Origin: Albimonas sp963977235
GTDB taxonomy: Bacteria; Pseudomonadota; Alphaproteobacteria; Rhodobacterales; Rhodobacteraceae
NCBI RefSeq assembly: GCF_963977235.1
Contig: NZ_CAXBOD010000016.1
Location: 1-64,000, forward strand
Direction of reading: 5' to 3'
DNA: 64,000 bases
Position numbers and translations under genes: made by a program. This document shows positions 34,296 to 43,592 of the stretch, piece by piece. How positions within the stretch are numbered: position 1 is the first letter of the stretch; every line of letters starts with the position of its first letter. The notes under the pieces are model-generated. The model had not been told where the DNA came from, ran no database searches, and saw nothing but the letters and a program-made list of their open reading frames with translations.

Positions 34296-36110
34296 ATGGT
34301 CCGAGTGTTGGCACGCGGCGCAGAAAGCGTCGATCTTCTGGTTCTCTCGGCCGGTTTCGGTCGCGAGGGCGCCGGCGAACTGACCGGCAATCTCGTCATG
34401 GACCGCTATTCCTGGACGACGTCCGACGGACTCGCGGCGAAGGCGACGGGCGAGGCGGGCACGCTCCGCGTCAATCTCTCGGATGTGCCCTCGGGCCGGG
34501 CCGAGACGCTGACCCTCGCGGTCGCCGAGGCGACGAAGCTGACGATCGAGGCCGACCGCCCTTGGATCCGTCTGGGGCAGCTGGCGGGGGGCGATCCGCC
34601 CGGTCTCGCCTTCGACCCTATCCTGCGCGGCAAGGACCGGTTTCGCGCCGAGGGCGGGGGCGACGTGCGCCTGTTCGGCGACGGGGTGATGGCGCAGGAT
34701 CACGACAAGGCCCGCGCCGACGTGTTCGAGCTTTCGGGCGCGGGCGGCCGGCAGGCGGTGGGCGACTTCTGGCTGGTTCCCTCGACGCTGTTCCAGGTCC
34801 GCATGGGCGACGACGACTTCCGCATCGACTCCCGCGGCGCGATCCACGTCTGGGGCGACGCGGCGATGCTGCTCGACAAGGCCGGCGACGACGGCGCGCA
34901 GGTGCGCGGGGGCGACGACCGCCTCGATGCGCGCGACGCGCTCGAGGGGGTGCGCCGGCCCGGGTCGCCGGTGCTGGTCGGCGACGTGGGCGAGGTCGGC
35001 GTGGGCTGGCTGCTCCGCGGCGGCGACGACCTGCTGATCGCCCCGCGCAAGGCCGGCGCCTCGCTGCTGGGCGACGTCCTCTCGGGCGACGGGCAGGCGC
35101 GGCTGTTCTGCGGCGACGACGTGCTGCGCGGCGGACGGGGCGACGACTTCCTGTTCGGCGACGCCCAGAACCTGGTGGAAGAGGGGGTGGGCTTCCGCCC
35201 CGGCTCGGACGTGCTGCGCGGGGGGCGGGGGGCCGACACGCTCTATGGCGACGCGCGCGAGATCTCGGATCACACGGTGCGGCTCGGCCGCGACCCGGGG
35301 GCCGACCGCCTGTTCGGCGGCGCGGGGCGCGACCGCGCCGAGGGCGGCTGGGGCGACGACCGCATCTTCGGGGGCGAGGGCGGCGACCGTCTCTACGGCG
35401 ACCAGGGCGGCGACCGGCTCGAGGGCGAGGCCGGCGGCGACCGGCTGTGGGGCGGCCTTGGCGCCGACCGGCTGACGGGCGGGGCCGACGGGGACCGCCT
35501 CTATGGCGAGGCCGGCGAAGACGCGATCTTCGGCGGCGCCGGCTCGGACGCGCTGTGGGGCGGCGCCGGGGGCGACCGCCTGCTGGGCGAGGGCGGCAAG
35601 GACCGCCTGCGCGGCAATGGCGGCCGCGACGAGCTGCTGGGCGCCGCGGGCGGCGACCGGATCGACGGCGGCTCGGGCCGCGACGCCCTGTTTGGCGGCG
35701 GCGGCGGCGATGTTGCGCGGGGCGGGCGCGAAGACGACGCGGTCCATGGCGGCGGCGGTCGGGACCGGCTCCGCGGCGGCGGCGGCGAGGACGAGCTGTT
35801 CGGCGGCGGCGGGGCCGACACGCTGTCCGGCGGCAACGGCGACGACTGGCTCGAAGGCGGGGCGGGGCGCGACCTGCTTATCGGAGACGCCGGCGCCGAC
35901 GTGTTCCGCCTGGCGCGGGGCGGGGGCGACGACGTGGCCGAGGACTTCGATCCCGACGTCGACTGGCTGTCGGTCGCGCGCGCGCTGGGCGCGGTCGACG
36001 TGCACGAGGCCGCGCGCGGCGTCTACGTCTCGGCGGGCGGCGCCTCGATCCTGCTGCTGGGGGTGGCGCTGGGCGAGCTCGACCCTGTGGCGCACGACTG
36101 GCTGGGCTGA
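34296..36110 (+). CDS. RTX calcium-binding repeat protein
   Basis: A 604-residue protein with about 200 residues of unrecognised N-terminal sequence, then a long series of RTX-type nonapeptides (about 270-530), such as GGEGGDRLYGDQGGDRL. Many units are GGDRL rather than the canonical GGxGxDxL. The C-terminal VAEDFDPDVDWLSV and following beta segment look like a type I secretion signal. No cleavable N-terminal signal is present, which fits secretion through an ABC/TolC channel, but no such genes are nearby. No catalytic domain is recognisable. The ATG follows GGGGAGCAGG. Confidence 0.85.
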   Translation: MVRVLARGAESVDLLVLSAGFGREGAGELTGNLVMDRYSWTTSDGLAAKATGEAGTLRVNLSDVPSGRAETLTLAVAEATKLTIEADRPWIRLGQLAGGDPPGLAFDPILRGKDRFRAEGGGDVRLFGDGVMAQDHDKARADVFELSGAGGRQAVGDFWLVPSTLFQVRMGDDDFRIDSRGAIHVWGDAAMLLDKAGDDGAQVRGGDDRLDARDALEGVRRPGSPVLVGDVGEVGVGWLLRGGDDLLIAPRKAGASLLGDVLSGDGQARLFCGDDVLRGGRGDDFLFGDAQNLVEEGVGFRPGSDVLRGGRGADTLYGDAREISDHTVRLGRDPGADRLFGGAGRDRAEGGWGDDRIFGGEGGDRLYGDQGGDRLEGEAGGDRLWGGLGADRLTGGADGDRLYGEAGEDAIFGGAGSDALWGGAGGDRLLGEGGKDRLRGNGGRDELLGAAGGDRIDGGSGRDALFGGGGGDVARGGREDDAVHGGGGRDRLRGGGGEDELFGGGGADTLSGGNGDDWLEGGAGRDLLIGDAGADVFRLARGGGDDVAEDFDPDVDWLSVARALGAVDVHEAARGVYVSAGGASILLLGVALGELDPVAHDWLG

Positions 36111-36158
36111 GGCCCCCTCGCCCGAGGCGGAGCGGCCGGCCGGCCCCCCGGACAGGGG

Positions 36159-36266
36159 GCGGGCGGCGAGGCCCTCAAACAGCGAGCGGGCGGCGAGGCC
36201 CTCAATCGGGAGGCGGGCGGCGAGGCCTTCGAACGGGGGGCGGGCGGCGCGATCCCCGGAGGGGGA
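36159..36266. repeat. 27-bp tandem repeat, four units
   Basis: GCGGGCGGCGAGGCCCTCAA begins units at 36159, 36186, 36213 and 36240, an exact 27-bp period; the last unit is degenerate. The array fills the space between the RTX stop and the convergent C26 peptidase stop, and a partial match continues into the end of the latter. It is outside the two coding regions as annotated. Confidence 0.85.
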
Positions 36267-37040
36267 TCAGGCGGCGAGGCGCCGGGCGGCGCGTGCGCGG
36301 GCGGCTTCGCCGAAGGCGGTGTAGACCGCCTGGCCGACCGCGCTCTCCCAGGCCATCCACTCGACATGCCACTGGGCGCCCAGCGCAAAGCCCGGCGCGT
36401 CGCGGATCGACAGCGCCTCGGGGGTGCCGTCGGGGGCGGTGCCCTCGATCACCACGCGCGGGCCGGTCTCCATCACGCCCTGGCCGTGCAGCGTGTTGGT
36501 CATCGCCTCGGTGACGCCGAGGATGCGGTGGAATTCGCCGCCCTCGACGAACTCGACCTTGTGGCGCAGGGCGAACTTCTCCTCGACCGTGCCGTCGGGG
36601 GGCATGCGGTGGTTGAGGCGGCCGGGGATGTCGCGGATCTCGGGGTGCAGGGTGGCTCCGAAGGCGACCGCCATCTCCTGGAAGCCGCGGCAGATGCCCA
36701 GCACCGGGACGCCGGCCTCGACCGCCGCGCGGATCAGCGGCAACGAGACCCCGTCGCGCTTGGGATCGAAGGGCTTGTGGGCCTCGGTCTCGTCATGGCC
36801 GTAGTGCGAGGGATGCACGTTGGCCCGCCCGCCGGTGAACACGAACCCGTCGCAGGCCGCCAGCAGGTCGGGCACCGACAGCGCCTCGGGCAGGGCGGGG
36901 ATCACCAGCGGCAGGCAGTCGGCCGCCTTGGCGACCGCGTGCAGGTTCATCTCTCCCGCCGCGGACACCGGGAAGACGTCGTTGATCATGAAGGCGTTGG
37001 CGATGACCCCGATGACGGGGCGGGAGGCTCTGCCGGGCAT
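36267..37040 (-). CDS. Class I glutamine amidotransferase-like peptidase C26
   Basis: A 257-residue protein of the gamma-glutamyl-hydrolase family (PuuD-like), which cleaves gamma-glutamyl bonds such as gamma-glutamyl-GABA in putrescine breakdown. Nucleophile C117 in GICRGFQE, catalytic H225 and E227 in GAQWHVEW. The N-terminal IGVIANAF and FTGGRANVHPSHYG are family features. No other puu gene is close, although an agmatinase-family gene occurs at 62 kb. The product ends in an Ala/Arg-rich tail encoded by repeat-like DNA. Confidence 0.92.
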   Translation of the reverse strand: MPGRASRPVIGVIANAFMINDVFPVSAAGEMNLHAVAKAADCLPLVIPALPEALSVPDLLAACDGFVFTGGRANVHPSHYGHDETEAHKPFDPKRDGVSLPLIRAAVEAGVPVLGICRGFQEMAVAFGATLHPEIRDIPGRLNHRMPPDGTVEEKFALRHKVEFVEGGEFHRILGVTEAMTNTLHGQGVMETGPRVVIEGTAPDGTPEALSIRDAPGFALGAQWHVEWMAWESAVGQAVYTAFGEAARARAARRLAA

Positions 37041-37261
37041 GGGCTCTCGGGGCTCTGGGTCCTGAACTGCCCGCGCCGGCGTCGGCGAGGAGCCGACACG
37101 CGGGCCGTTGCGTCTGTGAACGGCGAGGATAGCGGCGCCCGGCCCCGACGTCGAGGCCCCCTCCCGCCGCGGCCCGAGGGCGACGACCCGGGGGCGGATT
37201 GACCGGGATCAAGACGCCCGGGCGGACAGGGCGCCGAGCCTCGCGAGGCAGGAGACCCCTG

Positions 37262-37501
37262 ATGTCCCACGTCCCCCACGATCTCGCCGAGGGCCTCCCC
37301 GAACACGCCGCCCGGCCTGCCGAACGGCGCGGCGAGGCCCCGCATCTCGCCCGCCTGTCGGACGACGACCACCTGCCAAACCGCGAGATTCACCGCGCCG
37401 AGATCAACGTCCGGCCGATGGAGCGCCTCGCCCTCGAGGCCCTGAAGAAGCGGCGCCTGGCGCTGGCCGACGAGATCAGGGGGCTGCCGGCCGCGGCCTG
37501 A
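37262..37501 (+). CDS. YdcH/DUF465 family protein
   Basis: A 79-residue protein of the DUF465 family. It begins SHVPHDLAEGLPEHAARP, then HLARLSDDDHLPNREIHRAE and LKKRRLALADEI, all family landmarks in a predicted helical hairpin. Function is unknown. The ATG at 37262 follows CAGGAGACCCCTG. It lies between two genes on the opposite strand. Confidence 0.88.
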   Translation: MSHVPHDLAEGLPEHAARPAERRGEAPHLARLSDDDHLPNREIHRAEINVRPMERLALEALKKRRLALADEIRGLPAAA

Positions 37502-37591
37502 GACGCCGCGCCTCCCGCCCGCGGGCGGGAGGCGCGCGTCCCGATTCCCGGCCGATCTGCCCGGGTCCGGGCCCGGGCCCGGACCTCGTCC

Positions 37592-39754
37592 TCAGCTCGC
37601 CCGCTTCATCGCCTTGAGCTGCAGGCGGCGGCGGTGGAGCACCGGCTCGGTGTAGCCCGCGGGCAGGGAGCGGCCCATGAACACCAGGTTCCAGGCCGCG
37701 GCGAAGGCCGGACCGCCGAAGCTGGGCGCCATGGGCGTGTAGTCGGGATCGTCCGCGTTCTGACGGTCGACGACCTCGGCCATGCGCTTCATCGTCTCCA
37801 TCACCTGATCGTCGCTGACCACCTCGTGGCGCAGCCAGTTGGCGATGTGCTGGGACGAGATCCGGCAGGTCGCGCGGTCCTCCATCAGCCCCACGTCATG
37901 GATGTCGGGCACTTTCGAGCAGCCGATCCCCGCATCCACCCAGCGCACCACGTAGCCCAGGATCCCCTGGGCGTTGTTGTCGAGCTCGGCCTGGATCTCC
38001 TCGGGCGACCAGTTGGGCCGGTCGGCGAGCGGGACCGTGAGGATGTCCGAGAGCTTCGCGCGCGGCCCGCCGGCGGCGATCCCGGCTTGCACGGCGCGGG
38101 CGTCGACCTTGTGGTAGTGCGTCGCGTGCAGGGTGGCCGCGGTCGGGCTGGGCACCCAGGCGCAGTTGGCGCCGGCCTTGGGGTGGCCGATCTTCTGCTC
38201 GAGCATGTCGGCCATCAGGTCGGGCGCCGCCCACATCCCCTTGCCGATCTGGGCCTTGCCCGCCAGCCCGCAGGCCAGCCCCACGTCCACGTTCCAGTCC
38301 TCGTAGGCCTTGATCCAGGGCTGGCCCTTCATGTCCGCCTTGCGGACCATCGGACCCGCCTCCATCGAGGAGTGGATCTCGTCGCCGGTTCGATCGAGGA
38401 AGCCGGTGTTGATGAAGGCCACCCGATGCTTCGCGGCCCGGATGCACTCGGCGAGGTTCACCGTGGTGCGCCGTTCCTCGTCCATGATGCCCATCTTGAC
38501 CGTGTGGCGCGGCAGGCCGAGCGCCTCCTCGACCCGGTCGAAGACCTCCGAGACGAAGGCCGCCTCGTCGGGCCCGTGCATCTTGGGGCACACCACGTAG
38601 ATCGAGCCGGCGGGCGAGTTGCCCCCCTCGCGCTTGAGGTCATGCAGGGCGCAGAGCACCGTGCACATGGCGTCCAGCGCCTCCTCCGAGATCTCCTGCC
38701 CGCCGGGGCCGTGCACGGCGGGCGTGTCCATCAGCAGGCCGACGTTGCGCACCAGCATCAGGGCGCGGGCGCGGACCGCGAAGGGGGCGCCGTCGGGGTC
38801 GGTCGCCTGGAAGTCCTCGTTCAGGGTGCGGGTGAAGGTCTCGCCGCCCTTGCTCACCTGCTCGGACAGGTCGCCCTTCATCAGGCCCAGCCAGTTGCGA
38901 TAGGCCAGCGCCTTGTCCTCGGCGTCGACCGCGGCGACCGAGTCCTCGCAGTCCATGATCGCGGTCAGCGCCGATTCCAGCTTCACGTCGGCGATGCCCG
39001 CGGGATCGGCCGCGCCGATGGAATGCCCCTTGTCGATCACCACCTGCGCCAGCAGCCCGTTGCGCCTCACCAGCACCGAGGCGGGGGCGCCGGCCTCGCC
39101 CGTGTAGCCCGCGAACTGGGAGGGATCGGCGAGGCCCGTCTCGCCCGCCCCCCCGTCCACGATCAGCGCCCCGCCCTCGACCCGGATCGAGGTCACGTCG
39201 GCCCACGCGCCGCCCGCCAGCGGCGCGCTCTCGTCCAGGAACCCCTTGGCCCAGGCGATCACCCGCGCCCCGCGCTCGGGGTCGTAGCCCCCGCCCGCGG
39301 GCAGGTCGCCCAGCGCGTCGGTGCCGTAGAGCGCATCATACAGCGACCCCCACCGCGCGTTCGCCGCGTTCAGCGCATAGCGCGCGTTCATCACCGGAAC
39401 CACCAGCTGCGGGCCGGCGAGCGTGGCGATCTCGGGGTCGACGTTCTGCGTCTCGATCTCGAAGGCCGGGCCCTCGGGCACGATGTAGCCGATCTCGTCG
39501 AGCATCGCGCGGTAGGCGGCGGCGTCCCAGGGCTTGCCCTTCGCCTTGCGGCACCAGGCGTTCAGGTCCGACTGGAAATCCTCGCGTTTCTCCAGCAGCG
39601 CGGCGCGCTTGGGGCCCAGTTCGGCGACGATGCCCGCCAGTCCCGTCCAGAACGCCTCCGACGTCACGCCGGAGCCGGGCAGCGCCTCGGTCTCGATGAA
39701 CTTGTGCAGCGGGCGCGCCACGCGCAGGCCGGCGACGTCGATGCGGTCGGGCAT
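37592..39754 (-). CDS. glcB: Malate synthase G
   Basis: Condenses glyoxylate with acetyl-CoA to malate, the second step of the glyoxylate shunt and of glycolate use. The 720-residue length is that of isoform G. Features include IDKGHSIGAADPAGI, IMDCEDSVAAVDAEDK (catalytic metal region), the GIMDEERRT block with the active-site Arg and Asp, and INTGFLDRTGDEIH. Isocitrate lyase is not in the window. The ATG at 39754 follows CAGGAACCTCAC; the frame remains open for another 3 kb antisense to pepN but that is a shadow. Confidence 0.97.
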   Translation of the reverse strand: MPDRIDVAGLRVARPLHKFIETEALPGSGVTSEAFWTGLAGIVAELGPKRAALLEKREDFQSDLNAWCRKAKGKPWDAAAYRAMLDEIGYIVPEGPAFEIETQNVDPEIATLAGPQLVVPVMNARYALNAANARWGSLYDALYGTDALGDLPAGGGYDPERGARVIAWAKGFLDESAPLAGGAWADVTSIRVEGGALIVDGGAGETGLADPSQFAGYTGEAGAPASVLVRRNGLLAQVVIDKGHSIGAADPAGIADVKLESALTAIMDCEDSVAAVDAEDKALAYRNWLGLMKGDLSEQVSKGGETFTRTLNEDFQATDPDGAPFAVRARALMLVRNVGLLMDTPAVHGPGGQEISEEALDAMCTVLCALHDLKREGGNSPAGSIYVVCPKMHGPDEAAFVSEVFDRVEEALGLPRHTVKMGIMDEERRTTVNLAECIRAAKHRVAFINTGFLDRTGDEIHSSMEAGPMVRKADMKGQPWIKAYEDWNVDVGLACGLAGKAQIGKGMWAAPDLMADMLEQKIGHPKAGANCAWVPSPTAATLHATHYHKVDARAVQAGIAAGGPRAKLSDILTVPLADRPNWSPEEIQAELDNNAQGILGYVVRWVDAGIGCSKVPDIHDVGLMEDRATCRISSQHIANWLRHEVVSDDQVMETMKRMAEVVDRQNADDPDYTPMAPSFGGPAFAAAWNLVFMGRSLPAGYTEPVLHRRRLQLKAMKRAS

Positions 39755-39949
39755 GTGAGGTTCCTGGAAGTTGAGTCGTCTTTTGCACCATGACCTTGCC
39801 AGGCCCGCGCTGCCAGCTTTTGCGGGTCGGGTTTTCACCTGTCGGGATCGCCCGCAGCCGGCGACGGGCGTCTGCAAACGCGCCGGGGGCGCTTGCGCCG
39901 GCCCGGGGGGGCTGCAAGTCTGTGTCCCGTTCGCTGAAAGGAGACCTCC

Positions 39950-42514
39950 ATGCGTCCCGACGCCCCGCAGCCGATCCGCCTCGCAGATTACACGCCGCCG
40001 AGCTGGCGCGCCGAGACGGTTCGGCTGGTCTTCGACCTCGCGCCGCGGGGCGCCAAGGTGCACGCCAGGATCCGCTTCGTGCGCGGCGAGGGGCCCGAGG
40101 GGCCGCTGCGCCTCGACGGGCAGAAGCTGATGCTGATGGCCGCCCGCCTCGACGGGCGCGACGTCTTCGACGAGGTGGCGCTCGATACCGACGGGATGAC
40201 CCTTCCCGGCCCGCTGCCCGACGCCTTCGACCTCGAGACCACGGTCGAGATCGACCCCGAGGCGAACACCGAGCTCGAGGGCCTCTACCTTTCCGGCGGG
40301 GTCTACTGCACCCAGTGCGAGGCCGAGGGCTTCCGCAAGATCACCTATTTCCCCGACCGCCCCGACGTGATGGCGACCTATTCGGTGCGCATCGAGGCCC
40401 CCGCCTCGACCCCCGTGCTGCTCTCGAACGGCGAGCCGGGCGAGAGCGGCGCCCTTCCCGACGGCCGCCTGTTCGCCGAGTGGTCCGACCCCTGGCCGAA
40501 GCCCAGCTACCTGTTCGCGCTGGTCGCCGGCAACCTCGTCGCCCACCGCGACCGCTTCACCACCGCCTCGGGCCGCGAGGTCGACCTGGGCATCTGGGTG
40601 CGGCCCGGCGACGAGAGCCGCTGCGAATACGCGATGGACGCCCTGAAACGCTCGATGCGCTGGGACGAGGAGGTCTATGGGCGGGAGTATGACCTTTCCG
40701 TCTTCAACATCGTTGCGGTGGATGACTTCAACATGGGGGCGATGGAGAACAAGGGCCTCAACATCTTCAACTCGAAATACGTGCTCGCCTCCCCCGAGAC
40801 CGCCGGCGACCGCGACTACGAGCTGATCGAGGGCATCATCGCCCACGAGTATTTCCACAACTGGACCGGCAACCGCATCACCTGCCGCGACTGGTTCCAG
40901 CTCTGCCTGAAGGAGGGGCTGACGGTCTTCCGCGACCAGCAGTTCAGCGCCGACATGCGCTCCGAGCCGGTCAAGCGCATCGACGACGTGAAGATGCTGC
41001 GCGCCCGCCAGTTCCGCGAGGATGCGGGGCCCCTCGCCCATCCCGTGCGCCCAGAACAGTTCATCGAGATCAACAACTTCTACACCGCCACCGTCTATGA
41101 GAAGGGCGCCGAGCTGATCCGGATGCTGCACCTTCTGGTGGGCCCCGAAGCCTATCGCCAGGCGCTGGACCTCTATTTCGAACGCCACGACGGTCAGGCC
41201 TGCACGATCGAGCAGTGGCTGGACGTGTTCCAGACCGTCACCAACCGCGACCTGACCCAGTTCAAGCTGTGGTATTCCCAGGCGGGCACCCCCCGCGTGA
41301 CGGTCTCGGAGGGCTGGAAGCCCGGCAAGTACACGCTGACCCTGCGCCAAGACGTGCCCTCGACCCCCGGCGCGCCCTCGAAGAAGCCGATGGTGATCCC
41401 CATCGCCTTCGGCCTGCTGGGTCAGGGCGGAACCGAGCTGGTCGAACCCGGCGTGCTGGAGCTGACCGAGCCCGAGCAGACCTGGACCTTCCCGCTCGAC
41501 GAGCGTCCGGTCCCTTCGCTGCTGCGCGGCCTGTCGGCCCCGGTGATCCTCGAGCGCCGCTCGACCTCGGCCGAGCGGGCCTTTCTGCTCGCCCATGACG
41601 CCGACCCGTTCAACCGCTGGGAGGCCGCCCGCGCCATGGCGCTCGAGGCGCTGATGGGCGCCGAGCCGGTCGCCCCCTTCGCCGAGGCCCTGCGCCTGGC
41701 GGTGGCCGACGCCTCGCTCGATCCCGCCTTCCGCGCCCTGCTGCTGACCCTGCCGGGCGACGACGAGCTGGCGCGCGAGACCTGGTCGCGCGGCCGCCAG
41801 GCCGATCCCGACGCGATCCACGCCGCCTCCGAGACCGCCAAGGCCGCCATCGCCGAGGCGCTGGAGCCCGAGCTGCGCGCCCTCTACACCGCGATGGAAT
41901 CGCCGGGCCCGTATTCTCCCGACGCGGCCTCGGCCGGGCGCCGGGCGCTGCGCAACGCCTGCCTCTCGCTGCTCTCGCGCCGTCCGGTGGGCCCCGCGCT
42001 CGCCGAGGCGCAGGCCAGGGCCCCCAGCATGTCCGAGCGTCTGCCCGCGCTCGCCGCCCTCCTCCACGCCGGCGCGCCGGCCGCCGAGCCCGCGCTCGCG
42101 GCCTTCGCGCAGGAGTGGAAGGGCGACCCGCTGGTGATGGACAAGTGGTATCTCCTGCAGGCCACCACCCCGGCCGAGGGCACGCTCGCGCGCGTGAAGA
42201 GCCTGTCCGAGGATCCGGCCTTCGCCTGGAAGACGCCCAACCGCTTCCGCTCGCTGGTGGCGGCGTTCTCGACCAACCACTTCTGCTTCCACGCCGCCGA
42301 CGGCGCCGGCTACCGGTTCCTCGCCGACTGGCTGTTGAAGCTGGACCCGCTGAACCCGCAGACGGCCGCCCGCGTCGCCGGCGCCTTCGAGACCTGGCGG
42401 CGCTACGACGACGCCCGCCAGGCCCTGATCCGCGCCGAACTGGAGCGCATCGCCAAGACCCCCGGCCTGTCGCGCGACCTGACCGAGATCGTGACCCGCA
42501 TGCTCGGCGCCTGA
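39950..42514 (+). CDS. pepN: Aminopeptidase N (M1 family)
   Basis: An 854-residue zinc metallopeptidase that removes N-terminal residues from peptides in the cytoplasm. The exopeptidase motif GAMEN is at 263-267 and the zinc site HEYFHNW (H299, E300, H303) with E322 follows; FQLCLKEGLTVFRDQQFS is the proteobacterial PepN pattern. It has the long C-terminal helical domain of the E. coli type. AAGGAGACCTCC precedes the ATG. A weak promoter (TTGCGC 39893, AAGTCT 39916) is possible. Confidence 0.97.
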   Translation: MRPDAPQPIRLADYTPPSWRAETVRLVFDLAPRGAKVHARIRFVRGEGPEGPLRLDGQKLMLMAARLDGRDVFDEVALDTDGMTLPGPLPDAFDLETTVEIDPEANTELEGLYLSGGVYCTQCEAEGFRKITYFPDRPDVMATYSVRIEAPASTPVLLSNGEPGESGALPDGRLFAEWSDPWPKPSYLFALVAGNLVAHRDRFTTASGREVDLGIWVRPGDESRCEYAMDALKRSMRWDEEVYGREYDLSVFNIVAVDDFNMGAMENKGLNIFNSKYVLASPETAGDRDYELIEGIIAHEYFHNWTGNRITCRDWFQLCLKEGLTVFRDQQFSADMRSEPVKRIDDVKMLRARQFREDAGPLAHPVRPEQFIEINNFYTATVYEKGAELIRMLHLLVGPEAYRQALDLYFERHDGQACTIEQWLDVFQTVTNRDLTQFKLWYSQAGTPRVTVSEGWKPGKYTLTLRQDVPSTPGAPSKKPMVIPIAFGLLGQGGTELVEPGVLELTEPEQTWTFPLDERPVPSLLRGLSAPVILERRSTSAERAFLLAHDADPFNRWEAARAMALEALMGAEPVAPFAEALRLAVADASLDPAFRALLLTLPGDDELARETWSRGRQADPDAIHAASETAKAAIAEALEPELRALYTAMESPGPYSPDAASAGRRALRNACLSLLSRRPVGPALAEAQARAPSMSERLPALAALLHAGAPAAEPALAAFAQEWKGDPLVMDKWYLLQATTPAEGTLARVKSLSEDPAFAWKTPNRFRSLVAAFSTNHFCFHAADGAGYRFLADWLLKLDPLNPQTAARVAGAFETWRRYDDARQALIRAELERIAKTPGLSRDLTEIVTRMLGA

Positions 42515-42641
42515 CCCTTCTGCGGCGCGCCTGTCGCCGGGCGCGCCGCAGGCGACCTTCCCCCACGCCACCCACCCCGCCTCTTGCCCGCGGCCCGATC
42601 CCCGCCCATCCTCCCGCCAACCACAAGGGAGGGAGGGCGCA

Positions 42642-43592
42642 ATGCTCCAGATCGACCCCACGCTGTTCACCGACGAGGCCGTCTCGGCCGAAACCCGGAC
42701 CTTCCTCGAGAAGATCGAGGCGACGCTGGCCGAGTTCCCCGCCACCAACGAGGTCCCCATCGAGCTGACCCGCAAGGCGCGCGAGGAAGGCAAGGGCCTG
42801 TTCCCCATCGACGGCCCGCTCGAGGGGTCGGACTGGATGGACTACCCCGGCGGCCAGCGCCGCGTGCGCGTCTCGCTGCCCGAGGGCGAGCCGCGGGGCG
42901 TCTACCTGCACATCCACGGCGGCGGCTGGGCGCTGGGTTCGCCCAAGTACAACGACGGCGAGAACCAGCGCCTGGCGAAGGCCTGCGGTCTCGCCGTGTG
43001 CTCGATCGAATACCGTCTCGCGCCCGAGCATCCGTTCCCCGCCGGCCCCGACGACTGCTTTGCCGCCGCCAAATGGGCCATCGAGACGCTGCCCTGGGGC
43101 GACGTCCCGTATTTCATCGGCGGCGAGAGCGCGGGCGGCCACCTCTCGGCCGTCACCCTGCTGCGCCTGCGCGAGGCGGGGCTGCTGGATCGCATCAAGG
43201 GGGCGGTGCTGACCTACGGCTGCTACGACATGCGCATGGCGGCCTCGGCGCGGAACTGGGGCGAGCGCAAGCTGATCCTCAACACTCCGGTGATCACCTG
43301 GTTCGCGGAGATCTCGATCCCCGAGCCTGCGGACCGTGAGAACCCGATGTTCTCGCCGATCCTGGCCGACCTGCGCGGCATGCCGCCGGCCCTGTTCTCG
43401 GTCGGCACGGCGGACCCGCTGCTCGACGACACCATGACCATGGCCGGGCGCTGGGTCGGGGCGGGGAATCTGGCCGAGATGGCGGTCTATCCCGGCGGCA
43501 TCCACGCCTTCGACGCCTTCAGGGACCTGGGCATCGCGCGAGGCTACGCCGCGCGCAAGACGGCGTTCCTGAACGGCCTGCTCGAGCTCTGA
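42642..43592 (+). CDS. HSL-family esterase/lipase (second copy)
   Basis: A 316-residue alpha/beta hydrolase with HGGGW (92-96), IEYRLAPEHPFPAGPDD, nucleophile S163 in GGESAGG, Asp in GTADPLLDD and His in GGIHAFDAF. It shares the YRLAPEHPFPA block with the esterase at 31.0 kb, but the elbow (GESAGG versus GDSAGG) and flanks differ, so this is an old paralogue, not a recent copy. AAGGGAGGGAGG stands before the ATG. A weak promoter (TTGCCC 42584, CATCCT 42607, spacer 17) is possible. Confidence 0.92.
   Translation: MLQIDPTLFTDEAVSAETRTFLEKIEATLAEFPATNEVPIELTRKAREEGKGLFPIDGPLEGSDWMDYPGGQRRVRVSLPEGEPRGVYLHIHGGGWALGSPKYNDGENQRLAKACGLAVCSIEYRLAPEHPFPAGPDDCFAAAKWAIETLPWGDVPYFIGGESAGGHLSAVTLLRLREAGLLDRIKGAVLTYGCYDMRMAASARNWGERKLILNTPVITWFAEISIPEPADRENPMFSPILADLRGMPPALFSVGTADPLLDDTMTMAGRWVGAGNLAEMAVYPGGIHAFDAFRDLGIARGYAARKTAFLNGLLEL

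Noticed and set aside
36159..36266. CRISPR-like array
   Set aside because: The units are contiguous with no unique spacers, so this is a minisatellite; no cas genes are present.
33005..36514. Open frame of 1169 codons on the plus strand
   Set aside because: It overlaps the acyl-CoA dehydrogenase on the other strand and the RTX gene in another frame; composition is Arg/Gly/Ala-rich as expected for shifted reading of RTX repeats.
37592..42808. Open frame of 1738 codons on the minus strand
   Set aside because: The malate synthase ends the real gene at 39754; the upstream 3 kb is antisense to pepN and has no protein-like features.
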